DNA of 7,285 nt from Nostoc sp. CHAB 5834 (GCA_020829485.1 JAIVFU010000230.1:1-7285); one strand, 5' to 3'. Positions 1 through 6,266 are shown, counted from the stretch's first letter. A program made the numbers and translations. The notes: generated by a model from the letters alone, not told the origin.

Positions 1-302
1 ACCACACCTACGAGGGCTACACCAATGCGCCGACCTACCTGGCTGCCCTGTATCTGCGTGCAGATGGGCGTCACAACCAGGCAGTGCGCAGCATGACTCG
101 CAAGGACGGAAGCATCAACCCCAACCGTGTGCGCAAATACTTCTACGGTGCCAAGCTCCAAATCGATGATTGGGCGTGGTTCACACCGGGCGTTGTCGAG
201 CGCAACGAGTTTCGCAACGAGGTGAATTGGGCTGAGATTGCTAAAGAGTTTGCGCAAGCAGTCGCTGAAGACCTCAAATACGCACAGGCATCTAAATCCT
301 AA
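1..302 (+). CDS. Small plasmid/phage-type hypothetical protein, 3' end (5' truncated by window)
   Basis: The open frame runs from base 3 to a TAA at 300-302 and gives 99 visible residues; the true start lies upstream of the window. An internal GTG at 84 could be read as a start, but the frame stays open before it and the residues encoded there (YTNAPTYLAALYLRAD) look like real protein. The visible protein has an early 'YTN..TYLAALYL' segment, a middle rich in R/K and aromatics, and a closing 'VNWAEIAKEF' helix. From memory, this arrangement (N-terminal Y/W-T-N-x-x-T-x-x-x-x-L and C-terminal NWxEIAxxF) resembles small phage and plasmid proteins of unknown function; I cannot test that here. There is no signal peptide or membrane segment, so it is probably cytoplasmic. 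A perfect hairpin terminator follows 14 bases after the stop, so this gene ends its transcription unit. Confidence 0.8.
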   Translation, partial: HTYEGYTNAPTYLAALYLRADGRHNQAVRSMTRKDGSINPNRVRKYFYGAKLQIDDWAWFTPGVVERNEFRNEVNWAEIAKEFAQAVAEDLKYAQASKS

Positions 303-316
303 AAAACATCATTTTT

Positions 317-349
317 AAAAGCCGCTGTTCCTCGTGTTCAGCGGCTTTT
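317..349 (+). terminator. Hairpin terminator, probably bidirectional
   Basis: AAAAGCCGCTG (317-327) and CAGCGGCTTTT (339-349) form a perfect 11-bp stem around an 11-base loop. The A-rich left arm and T-rich right arm mean it can act in either direction. It closes the gene ending at 302 and insulates it from the gene starting at 438. Confidence 0.85.
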
Positions 350-375
350 GATTTGAGGCCGCTATGCCGTAAAAT
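348..375 (+). promoter_or_regulatory. Candidate sigma70-like promoter for the CxxC-repeat gene
   Basis: TTGATT (348-353), a 16-base spacer and TAAAAT (370-375) make a fair -35/-10 pair about 55-60 bases before the ATG at 438. The -35 overlaps the end of the preceding terminator. This is a sequence match only; the match is modest. Confidence 0.35.
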
Positions 376-437
376 GGACTAGTTTTTACTGCAGTGCTTT
401 CTTCTTCGCCACCCTTAAATTATGCCTTTCTGCGCCT

Positions 438-2051
438 ATGAGTACCTCTGATTTGTTACGTCGGACAGCTCTAACTCAGCTGGCCGAGTTGATGGGCCCC
501 TCGCTGGCCAACGCCTTGCAGATTGATGTCACTGACAAAGGTGTGGTCACCTACCAGTTCCAACTGGAGGAGCATCTGCATGAGCAGCAACATCATCGGG
601 AGGTCCCTGGCGTGGCGGGGGAACCGGGGGAGCTGCTTTCGGAGAGCGCTGCTGACCAATTTCTTGCCGAGGCGAAGCGCAAGACCCGCGAATCCTTGCG
701 GGAGAAGACGTGCAAGGAGCTGAGTAACATTCAAATGACCCAGTCCCTCTCGGTAGAGGCGTACGGGGGTGAACCTGTTACGGTAGGTCAGCCTTGGAGG
801 GCGTATGTCAAACGGCTCAAAACTTGCCATTCCTGTGCGATGAAAGGCGAGACAGCTTGCACCACGTGTGATGCGCAAGGCAAAGTTAGCTGCAGCGGAT
901 GCGATGGGCGGGGAAAGGTGGAATGCGGTCACTGCAATGGTACGAATTGGGTCTCGCGTACGTCAGGGCCGGGTTCCACCGTGTGCTACTACTGCAGTCT
1001 GGGCAAGGTTGAATGCCCAGAGTGTCAAGGCGGTGGCACCGAGTCGTGCTACTCATGTCAGGGGTCTCAGGTAGTCAAATGTGATGTCTGTGAGGGGCAC
1101 AAGACCCTCACAGAACTATCGACTTTCACGGTCGAGTTACAGCAGAGCCTGAAGCTTGTTTCCTCCTACACGGGGCCTACTGCGCTCAAGGAGCATCTCT
1201 TGGAGCTGACGCGTAATCCTACCCTGAGTAAAGAGGCAAAAATTCGTGTTCTGGGCAACGTGGAAGGTACCTGGGAGACGCGAAGGCGCAGGTTCTTTGA
1301 GGTCGAGTGCGCTTATGCGCTGGGAACGGTTCGGGTGGGGGAGACGCAGGTTCCTTTGACCTGGATGGGCTCTGAGAACAGGCTCATGGCATTGGACAAG
1401 GTTGCTAACGCTCTTCTGCCCTGCGCCCTGAAGTGCACGGAACCCGACCGGGTGAGCTTTTTGTCGTTTGCGTACCCACGGTACATGACAGAACGCCTGC
1501 AGCAGCTTTTTTCGACTGCGCCTGCCAAGGATTCGGTGGCCCAAGCCGCCCAAGCCCAGCGCAACCCGCTCAGCATCCAACAGCAACGCGCATTGGTCTT
1601 CTTAAACCAGGAGCGGGTCAAGGCCGGACTCCCTCCAGAAAAGACCGGGGTCCCTCCCGACATCTCCAAAGAGCCTTGGTACCTCATGGTTCGCCGCATG
1701 CAGCGCCATTTGGTACTTCGAGGGCTAGGCCCCCTGGTCGCGCTCACAGCGCTCGTTTTTGCGATAGTGTTGATGTATCCCCAAACCATCTGCACAAAAC
1801 TCCTGACGGCGGGCAGCGTGCGCGGTGTGGATGTGATGGTGCTGACACTGATTGCGGCCTCGACGGGCTTCCTAGCAAATCTGGCGTGGGCCCGGCACAA
1901 AGGCATGCAGATATTGCGGTCTACCGGCAATGCCCACCTGGTGGAACTCGCCCCTGCCCAGGCGATGGGAACGGCCTCGTCCTATGTGCTTGCCGTCTTG
2001 TCACTGATAGCCGCGCTGATGCTCTTGGGGATTCGAATGTTTTGCCGCTAA
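438..2051 (+). CDS. Membrane-anchored protein with a doubled DnaJ-like CxxC zinc-binding region
   Basis: This 537-residue protein has three parts. Residues 1-128 are polar, with a His/Gln/Glu-rich stretch near 44-55 and a charged helix at 74-95. Residues 130-218 hold eight CxxC pairs, at C130/133, 141/144, 152/155, 163/166, 183/186, 193/196, 204/207 and 215/218. They are spaced 10-11 residues apart in two sets of four, often followed by a glycine as in CxxCxGxG (CSGCDGRG at 152-159). The DnaJ zinc domain has four such pairs and binds two zinc ions, so this region could bind four. No J domain or HPD motif is present. Residues 219-425 are a soluble domain I do not recognise. Three hydrophobic segments follow, near 430-447, 465-484 and 514-533. 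No good ribosome site precedes the ATG; there is no in-frame start upstream, and M19 (base 492) is the alternative. A redox or protein-binding role is possible but unproven. Confidence 0.9.
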   Translation: MSTSDLLRRTALTQLAELMGPSLANALQIDVTDKGVVTYQFQLEEHLHEQQHHREVPGVAGEPGELLSESAADQFLAEAKRKTRESLREKTCKELSNIQMTQSLSVEAYGGEPVTVGQPWRAYVKRLKTCHSCAMKGETACTTCDAQGKVSCSGCDGRGKVECGHCNGTNWVSRTSGPGSTVCYYCSLGKVECPECQGGGTESCYSCQGSQVVKCDVCEGHKTLTELSTFTVELQQSLKLVSSYTGPTALKEHLLELTRNPTLSKEAKIRVLGNVEGTWETRRRRFFEVECAYALGTVRVGETQVPLTWMGSENRLMALDKVANALLPCALKCTEPDRVSFLSFAYPRYMTERLQQLFSTAPAKDSVAQAAQAQRNPLSIQQQRALVFLNQERVKAGLPPEKTGVPPDISKEPWYLMVRRMQRHLVLRGLGPLVALTALVFAIVLMYPQTICTKLLTAGSVRGVDVMVLTLIAASTGFLANLAWARHKGMQILRSTGNAHLVELAPAQAMGTASSYVLAVLSLIAALMLLGIRMFCR

Positions 2052-2108
2052 AACCTGTTGTTTCCATCCGAATTCAATTAAATACTGGTAGTGTTGAAAT
2101 ACAATCTG

Positions 2109-2133
2109 ACGGAGTGAAATCACTTTTCTCCGT
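2109..2133 (+). promoter_or_regulatory. Leader hairpin / palindrome before the 2148 gene
   Basis: ACGGAG (2109-2114) can pair with CTCCGT (2128-2133). Inside it, AGTGA-AA-TCACT (2113-2124) is a second, overlapping palindrome. Both lie in the 96-base gap between two same-strand genes and end just before the GAGG ribosome site. It may be an operator or an RNA structure; alternative pairings exclude each other. I found no convincing promoter here, only a -10-like TACAAT at 2100-2105 without a matching -35. Confidence 0.3.
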
Positions 2134-2147
2134 TCCGAGGTATTTCA

Positions 2148-2666
2148 ATGGGCAGTATTCTGGATGACGATTTTGAATTTACGGAGTTCTTTGCCGCAGT
2201 GCTTTGGGCCTTGGTAGCTTCGGCCGCCTGGCTGACTTACGAGCTGGTGATGGAGGTCGTTTCGGGAGTTTCCCGGGAGATACCAAGCTGGGGGTTAATT
2301 GGAGGGCAATTCCTTCTGACTTCAGCGCTTGTGGCATATGCGTTTGTGCTCTCTCGCAGGCTAGCCGAGGTGGTCGGGGAGCAGGGGGTCAAGAAACGCA
2401 GGGAGCTGCTGGAGGAGCTTCGAGGATTTTCTTCTCTGTTCTTCTGGGTGGGGTTCCTGATGCTGCTCGCCCTTGCGGTGTGCGCTGCCTCCCAACCGCT
2501 GGAGACCCTGACTGCCGTGAAGACGGCTGTATCGGCCTTAGGGTTCTCGGGCATTGGAGGCTGGGGATTGGCGTTCGCAGCGCGCGAGGTTGAAGACTCA
2601 GTCACTGAGAGTGCTCACAACCGACCTTTCAATGAAAAAGCCCAGCAACCGAAGTCGCTGGGCTGA
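2148..2666 (+). CDS. Small multi-pass inner-membrane protein, unknown function
   Basis: This 172-residue protein starts with an acidic N-terminus (DDDFEF) and has hydrophobic segments near residues 13-33, 48-68, 94-114 and, more weakly, 122-145. A highly charged helix at about 69-93 (RRLAEVV.., KKRRELLEELR) separates the second and third segments. By the positive-inside rule that basic loop is probably cytoplasmic, which would place both ends in the cytoplasm if four segments span. GAGG (2137-2140) lies 7 bases before the ATG and fixes the start. The gene follows the CxxC-repeat membrane gene by 96 bases on the same strand, so joint transcription is possible. I recognise no family. The last eight codons lie inside the transcription terminator, an economical arrangement that also helps confirm the gene's end. 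Confidence 0.85.
   Translation: MGSILDDDFEFTEFFAAVLWALVASAAWLTYELVMEVVSGVSREIPSWGLIGGQFLLTSALVAYAFVLSRRLAEVVGEQGVKKRRELLEELRGFSSLFFWVGFLMLLALAVCAASQPLETLTAVKTAVSALGFSGIGGWGLAFAAREVEDSVTESAHNRPFNEKAQQPKSLG
2639..2664 (+). terminator. Hairpin terminator overlapping a stop codon, shared by convergent units
   Basis: AGCCCAGC (2639-2646) and GCTGGGCT (2657-2664) form a perfect 8-bp stem with a 10-base loop. On the plus strand it is followed by GAATTTTA, a poor U-tract. On the minus strand it is followed by CTTTTTCATT, a better one. It therefore lies within the end of the plus gene (TGA at 2664-2666) and 27 bases beyond the stop of the minus gene ending at 2691. Confidence 0.7.
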
Positions 2667-2690
2667 ATTTTAGATTGCCATGTCCTAGTG

Positions 2691-3059
2691 TCAGAGCTGG
2701 ATGTTGTGTTCCGCCATTTTTTTGCGAATTTTAGATTCATCCCTGTGGCCCTCCAGTTCCTCACGCAAGCATGAGAGGTACTTCAGGTCCCATAAAAGGT
2801 CGAACACGTAGGGCAGCCGAGGGTCCCGCGCATTTGGAAAGTCGGCTAGGTCCCGGCGAGGAACCCAGCCGGATATTTCCGAGACATGCGCAGTACGTTC
2901 ACCTTGGCCATCGTCGAAGTAGTACCGCACCTGCTGAGTAGGTCCGTTGGCACCAAATAGGCGGGCGATTTGTCCGTCCGGTAGCTGATAGAGCAGCCCA
3001 ATAACGATGTTGGCCATCCCCGAGCCTGAGGACTCGGTTTCTTGGCTTGCGCCGCTCAT
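2691..3059 (-). CDS. Hypothetical protein, second gene of a translationally coupled pair
   Basis: This 122-residue soluble protein is encoded on the minus strand. Its ATG overlaps the stop of the upstream 370-aa gene in an ATGA (3056-3059), which implies translational coupling and joint regulation. The first 14 residues are low in complexity (S/G/E rich). M15 (base 3017), just after a GGGG run, is an alternative start that would give a protein beginning MANIVIGLLYQL. The middle looks like a beta-rich fold ('YQLPDGQIARLFG', then 'VRYYFDDGQGERTAHVSEISGWVPRRDL'), and the C-terminal third is helical and charged. I recognise no family or catalytic motif, and there are no membrane segments. It could be a partner subunit of the 370-aa protein; that is inferred from the coupling only. 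Confidence 0.85.
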   Translation of the reverse strand: MSGASQETESSGSGMANIVIGLLYQLPDGQIARLFGANGPTQQVRYYFDDGQGERTAHVSEISGWVPRRDLADFPNARDPRLPYVFDLLWDLKYLSCLREELEGHRDESKIRKKMAEHNIQL

Positions 3060-4168
3060 GCGTAGTCCACAGGGATATCCTGGGCCAGCAATGGCTTACC
3101 GCCGGGAGTCAGATTCATTGGAATCACGATTCGACGGGGTTCGACGCCAAAGGGGTACACATGGATATCCGAGCCATCGAAAACCAAAGTGCATTGAAGC
3201 CCTGTCTCTTTTTCCAATGCGTAGGCCATGTTCCGGTACACCGCGGAGCAGTGTGTCAGTCGACCAACCCCTGAAAGCAGATTTTCCAAAAAGGGTTGCA
3301 CCTTTTCCAGCTCTTGCAGATAGTCTGCGGTGTACTTGACATTTGCGTCGTGGTAGGTGTTGACGAAATCTACGACGGCCTGGGCCTTCGACTCTTCGAA
3401 CAGGTCCCAAAAATTGCCGATTTGTTCGAGAACATGGAGCCCTCGTTCTGCACGCTGCCGCGGTGGGAGGTCGTCGAATGTAAGACTGCGTCCCTGTTGG
3501 TTTGGTTGGTTTCCTTTCAGGAAGGGAAACGCGCAAATGCTGTTCAGCATTCGAACCTGGTTGGACCGCAAGCCGTTGCTTTTTACAAAATCCTCTCGCA
3601 TCTCTCGACTTTGCGACACAGGTGAGTTCTTAGGAGGCGGCAGCTGTGCCAGCTTCTTGCGATACACGGTCGTTATCGACTGTTCCCGCCTTGGAACTGG
3701 GAAAGCTTCGTACTTTTCGAATCCCGGTAAGAATTCTTTGTCGAAGGTAGTCGCTTGTGCCTCGAAGAGTACCAGTTGTCCAGCGAGGTGGCCCCACCAG
3801 CTGACCTCGTGATACAAACCCTTTACAGGCTTCGGACCTTCTTTCAGTTGAGAAATTACCGGATAGATGTCCACCAAGGACTGCTGTTCGCGCTCATCCT
3901 TGGTAACCGTCGCTGAGGGCTTAACTACCGTGCTTTGAACAAAGGTGAGAGGCTCAGGCGGAAAGAGGTTGAGGAGCTTCAGTACTCCCTGGTTTTCGAA
4001 TTTTACGGTTGCTTTTTCAACCGGTGAAGTGGGATGCACGATGATGGCGCTGGGCGCCGGGCAATCGTCTGGCATGTCGTTGGCCAGCTCTGCAATGGCA
4101 TCGAAATAAATTACTGCGTTTGTCTTGGCCAGTTGGTTTTGGTCTCGAAATTCTTGCAATGTAGTCAT
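3056..4168 (-). CDS. Hypothetical soluble protein, first gene of the divergent module
   Basis: This 370-residue protein has no signal peptide or membrane segment, so it is probably cytoplasmic. A ribosome site AGGA (minus strand, 4178-4175) lies 6 bases before the ATG and supports the start. Visible features are a 'YFDAIAELAND' helix near 21-31, a Trp/His-containing segment 'YHEVSWWGHLAGQLVLFEAQ' at 119-138, a Pro/Gln/Ser-rich linker around 176-190, a helical region at 235-300 and a C-terminal beta-like region ending 'RRIVIPMNLTPGGKPLLAQ'. I do not recognise the family and see no known catalytic signature. It heads a two-gene unit (ATGA overlap with the 122-aa gene) and is divergent from the 268-aa gene across 95 bases. 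Co-expression with both neighbours is likely. No biochemical role can be assigned. Confidence 0.88.
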   Translation of the reverse strand: MTTLQEFRDQNQLAKTNAVIYFDAIAELANDMPDDCPAPSAIIVHPTSPVEKATVKFENQGVLKLLNLFPPEPLTFVQSTVVKPSATVTKDEREQQSLVDIYPVISQLKEGPKPVKGLYHEVSWWGHLAGQLVLFEAQATTFDKEFLPGFEKYEAFPVPRREQSITTVYRKKLAQLPPPKNSPVSQSREMREDFVKSNGLRSNQVRMLNSICAFPFLKGNQPNQQGRSLTFDDLPPRQRAERGLHVLEQIGNFWDLFEESKAQAVVDFVNTYHDANVKYTADYLQELEKVQPFLENLLSGVGRLTHCSAVYRNMAYALEKETGLQCTLVFDGSDIHVYPFGVEPRRIVIPMNLTPGGKPLLAQDIPVDYA

Positions 4169-4189
4169 AGGGTGTCCTGTGTGAAAGTT

Positions 4190-4234
4190 TCTATAGCGTG
4201 TAGCGAATGCGCCTTGGACACTGTCCGCTATACC
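4190..4234. promoter_or_regulatory. Symmetrical divergent promoter/operator region
   Basis: TATAGCG (4192-4198) and CGCTATA (4226-4232) are inverted arms 27 bases apart, centred on 4212. Each arm contributes an outward-facing -10-like hexamer: TATAGA (4195-4190) for the minus-strand gene and TATACC (4229-4234) for the plus-strand gene. The corresponding -35 positions would overlap in the middle and match the consensus poorly, which is typical of promoters needing an activator. A separate palindrome, GGACA-C-TGTCC (4216-4226), abuts the right arm. This is the natural site for one regulator to control both directions. Confidence 0.5.
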
Positions 4235-4263
4235 TTTGAGGACAACTACATAGAAGGACCAAA

Positions 4264-5070
4264 ATGACTCAACCTCAAGCTATCGAACACCGCTACAGCG
4301 CTGCAGCTCAGCACTCCGCCGTGATTCAATACATCCCCCTCAACGAAAAGCTGGCCGCTTTCAAGCACACCCACTCGGTCGACTACCCACCGGATTTCCC
4401 TCGCCAGCTGCAGGCCTCTCCAGAGCAATCGGTATCCCAAGGGATTGGGCTGGTCAGCGACATCGACCAGTTCATTCTGGGCCGACTGAACCGTATCCCT
4501 CCTGCCGAAAAGCTGTGGGTGGTTCCAGCAGAAACGCGAATGTTGATGCAGAAGGTGGGGTTCAGCCGCGGGCTGGATTCCTTGTACAGCATGCGTGCCA
4601 CGGACGACAGCACCTACGACGACTTTGCCCAGGGCAAATTCACTCTCCAGGATGTCTGCAAGGTCGATGTTTACTGGCACAACCTGTTCGACCACACGGG
4701 CCGAGCCTTGCCGCTTGCCATCAAGTTCGACTACATCAACGGGCACTTCTCCAACAAGCATTTCGACCTGGCGGGTGCGCTTAAGCACCTATCTAGCCAC
4801 CCTCGCATTCTGGGAGACAAAGGCCGAGGTGAAACTCCTGTGGACGGTGTTCCCTTGGAGATTTATCCGATACCGCATTACAACGCGACGGATGAACAGC
4901 AGGAGTATCTGAGCTTCCGGTTTTGTCCAACTCAGGAGGACGCCGAGCGAATTCAAGAGGCTGTGAACAAACCCAATTACGGGAGCATGGACCAAGTCAA
5001 CGCCATTTTTAAGCTCGACATGCTGGGCTTGAAGAAGGCCGGGCTTATCCGCGAGAACATCTACGAATAG
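4264..5070 (+). CDS. Hypothetical soluble protein, divergent partner of the 370-aa gene
   Basis: This is a 268-residue protein. The ribosome site AGAAGGA (4252-4258) lies 5 bases before the ATG and is the strongest in the window. There is no signal peptide or membrane segment. Visible features are 'GLVSDIDQFILGRLNRIPPAEKLWVVPAET' spread over 62-91, a 'DVYWHNLFDHTGRALPLAIKFDYINGHF' region (135-162) rich in His/Asp/aromatics, an acidic helix 'CPTQEDAERIQEAVNKPNYG' at 221-240 and a helical C-terminus. The His/Asp/Asn cluster at 139-160 could be a metal or active site, but I do not recognise a motif. The gene is transcribed alone and ends at a strong terminator (5107-5133). Its divergent arrangement with the two-gene minus unit, sharing symmetrical control DNA, suggests a common process. 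Confidence 0.9.
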   Translation: MTQPQAIEHRYSAAAQHSAVIQYIPLNEKLAAFKHTHSVDYPPDFPRQLQASPEQSVSQGIGLVSDIDQFILGRLNRIPPAEKLWVVPAETRMLMQKVGFSRGLDSLYSMRATDDSTYDDFAQGKFTLQDVCKVDVYWHNLFDHTGRALPLAIKFDYINGHFSNKHFDLAGALKHLSSHPRILGDKGRGETPVDGVPLEIYPIPHYNATDEQQEYLSFRFCPTQEDAERIQEAVNKPNYGSMDQVNAIFKLDMLGLKKAGLIRENIYE

Positions 5071-5106
5071 GACTAAATCACGGCTCTAAGCCTTGAACCA
5101 TTCCCT

Positions 5107-5133
5107 GAAGCCACCTTGTGTGGCTTCTTTTTT
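5107..5133 (+). terminator. Rho-independent terminator of the 268-aa gene
   Basis: GAAGCCAC (5107-5114) and GTGGCTTC (5120-5127) form a perfect 8-bp stem with a 5-base loop, followed directly by six T residues (5128-5133). It lies 37 bases after the stop at 5070 and separates this gene from the dioxygenase gene. Confidence 0.9.
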
Positions 5134-5171
5134 GGCTTCTATTGTCCGGCGGCTAAGTACGCAGAGCTATA

Positions 5172-5208
5172 CAGCGCTTTGAACCAACTCCCCTTGGTGC
5201 AGCGCTTT
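5172..5208. repeat. Direct repeat CAGCGCTTT upstream of the dioxygenase gene
   Basis: CAGCGCTTT occurs at 5172-5180 and 5200-5208, 28 bases (close to three helical turns) apart, with AGCGCT itself palindromic. The second copy abuts the ATG at 5210. A -10-like TATACA (5168-5173) precedes the first copy, but no good -35 lies at the proper distance. It may be a pair of operator half-sites; it could also be chance. Confidence 0.3.
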
Positions 5209-5209
5209 A

Positions 5210-6091
5210 ATGATACGTCGCAACTTCCTGAAAACATCTTCTTTGGCTACGGCGTTAGCATCCCTGTCGTTGCTCACGGAGGCTGCCACGCAAGAAGCCG
5301 GCAAAACCCCCGCACGGATGCCTGTCCTGTTCATTGGGCATGGGAGCCCTCGCAACGCCATCCTGGACAACCCCTTCACCCAGTTCTTGCAAAAGCTGGG
5401 CCCCGAGCTTCCTACCCCGACAGCTATTCTGGTGGTCTCCGCGCACTGGCTTTCTCAGGGCGTCACCGGGGTGGCCATCAATGAGCGGCCGGCGACCATC
5501 CACGACTTCAGTGGTTTTGAAAAAGAGTTGCATGAGATGCAGTACCCCGCGCCGGGGCACCCACAGCTGGCCAAGTTGGCCAAGTCCATGATTCGACGGG
5601 GCGCTGCTGTGGAGACGAACCAATGGGGCCTTGACCACGGGACCTGGACGGTCCTGCGGCACCTGTATCCCAATGCGAGCATTCCGGTCTTTCAGGTTTC
5701 CATCAACTACGCGGAGCAGGGCGATTTCCACCTTGCCGTCGGCCGTGAGCTGGCAGCTCTGCGCGACAAGGGGGTCCTCATTGTGGGAAGCGGGAACATC
5801 GTTCACAACCTGCGGCTGACTGAGCGCCTGGCGCCTGAAGGACCCAGTAGCAAGCCCTGGGCACAAGAATTCGACGATGCGGTCAAGAAGGCTTTGGACG
5901 ATAGGGACGACAAGGCATTGGGGGGGTACTGGGCCTTATCCAAGGATGCGAAGGTGGCGGTGCCCACCCCTGACCACTACTGGCCGCTGCTGTACGCCGT
6001 GGGGGCGGCTAAGAACGATGGACCCCCTAAGCACATCTTCGAGGGCTTCCAGGGCGGTACGCTCAGCATGCGTTGTCTGAAGTTCGGCTGA
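5210..6091 (+). CDS. DODA-type extradiol ring-cleaving dioxygenase (YgiD-like, LigB superfamily) with Tat signal peptide
   Basis: This 293-residue protein matches the YgiD / 4,5-DOPA dioxygenase extradiol family, which opens catechol-type rings at a metal centre. Conserved blocks are GHGSP (43-47, His44), SAHW (77-80, His79), TIHDFSGF (96-103), LDHGTW (141-146, His143), GSGNIVHN (193-200, His199) and PTPDHYWPLLY (252-262, His256). By family knowledge His44, His79 and His199 or His256 are metal ligands and His143 is catalytic. All are intact and the domain is full length. Unusually, residues 1-30 form a twin-arginine signal: RRNFLK at 3-8, a weakly hydrophobic stretch 11-22, and TEA at 23-25 as a cleavage site. 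This implies periplasmic export of the folded, metal-loaded enzyme. No clear ribosome site precedes the ATG at 5210; M37 (base 5318) is an alternative cytoplasmic start, also without one. The natural substrate is unknown. No neighbouring gene belongs to an aromatic pathway. Confidence 0.95.
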   Translation: MIRRNFLKTSSLATALASLSLLTEAATQEAGKTPARMPVLFIGHGSPRNAILDNPFTQFLQKLGPELPTPTAILVVSAHWLSQGVTGVAINERPATIHDFSGFEKELHEMQYPAPGHPQLAKLAKSMIRRGAAVETNQWGLDHGTWTVLRHLYPNASIPVFQVSINYAEQGDFHLAVGRELAALRDKGVLIVGSGNIVHNLRLTERLAPEGPSSKPWAQEFDDAVKKALDDRDDKALGGYWALSKDAKVAVPTPDHYWPLLYAVGAAKNDGPPKHIFEGFQGGTLSMRCLKFG

Positions 6092-6161
6092 GTCTGACAG
6101 TTGGGGTGGTGCACTACAGCTCAAACAGTAACACCCTAGAGTTTCGTTTCATAATTTAGAT

Positions 6162-6191
6162 TTGGCGCAAGTATTAAATTTTGGATATAAT
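6162..6191 (+). promoter_or_regulatory. Candidate sigma70 promoter P1
   Basis: TTGGCG (6162-6167), an 18-base spacer and a perfect TATAAT (6186-6191) sit in an AT-rich stretch after the dioxygenase gene. Transcripts from here would carry a leader of roughly 165-170 bases before the ATG at 6366. Confidence 0.6.
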
Positions 6192-6195
6192 TTGA

Positions 6196-6223
6196 TTGTT
6201 TGCAAAAAATGCGTGCCTATACT
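6196..6223 (+). promoter_or_regulatory. Candidate sigma70 promoter P2
   Basis: TTGTTT (6196-6201), a 16-base spacer and TATACT (6218-6223) make a second tandem promoter. A start near 6230 would place the ribosome site of the six-codon mini-ORF (6246) almost at the 5' end of the RNA. Confidence 0.55.
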
Positions 6224-6245
6224 CACTGTTCTACTGGAGCGACCC

Positions 6246-6266
6246 ATGAAGAAGACCTGCTTCTAA
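6246..6266 (+). CDS. Possible leader mini-ORF MKKTCF
   Basis: ATG-AAG-AAG-ACC-TGC-TTC-TAA is preceded by GGAG (6236-6239) at 6-base spacing, a better ribosome site than that of the downstream 179-aa gene. It lies just after promoter P2 and ends 99 bases before the main start. Its position suits a regulatory leader peptide. Six codons is too short to judge by composition, and it may be chance. Confidence 0.4.
   Translation: MKKTCF

Noticed and set aside
825..1094. Calling the CxxC protein a DnaJ chaperone
   Set aside because: There is no J domain or HPD motif, the CxxC count is doubled, and the C-terminus is transmembrane; only the cysteine-rich part resembles DnaJ.
1313..1930. 205-codon minus-strand open frame
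   Set aside because: Antisense shadow of the 537-aa gene in GC-rich coding sequence; no ribosome site and no plausible protein features.
1433..2167. 244-codon plus-strand open frame overlapping the CxxC-repeat gene
   Set aside because: It lies in another frame of the 537-aa gene, its product is Pro/Arg/Ala-rich with no domain sense, and the main frame carries the regular CxxC pattern and membrane segments.
4246..4788. 180-codon minus-strand open frame across the start of the 268-aa gene
   Set aside because: Val-rich antisense shadow; the plus-strand gene has the strong AGAAGGA ribosome site and its own terminator.
5116..5484. 122-codon plus-strand frame starting at a TTG inside the terminator
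   Set aside because: It begins within the terminator stem-loop, overlaps the dioxygenase gene out of frame, and loses protein-like character after about 55 residues.
5255..5866. 203-codon minus-strand open frame
   Set aside because: Antisense of the dioxygenase gene, whose plus-strand product has all conserved family motifs.
6104..6136. GGGTG / CACCC pairing after the dioxygenase stop as a terminator
   Set aside because: Only 5 bp with a 23-base loop and no T-tract.
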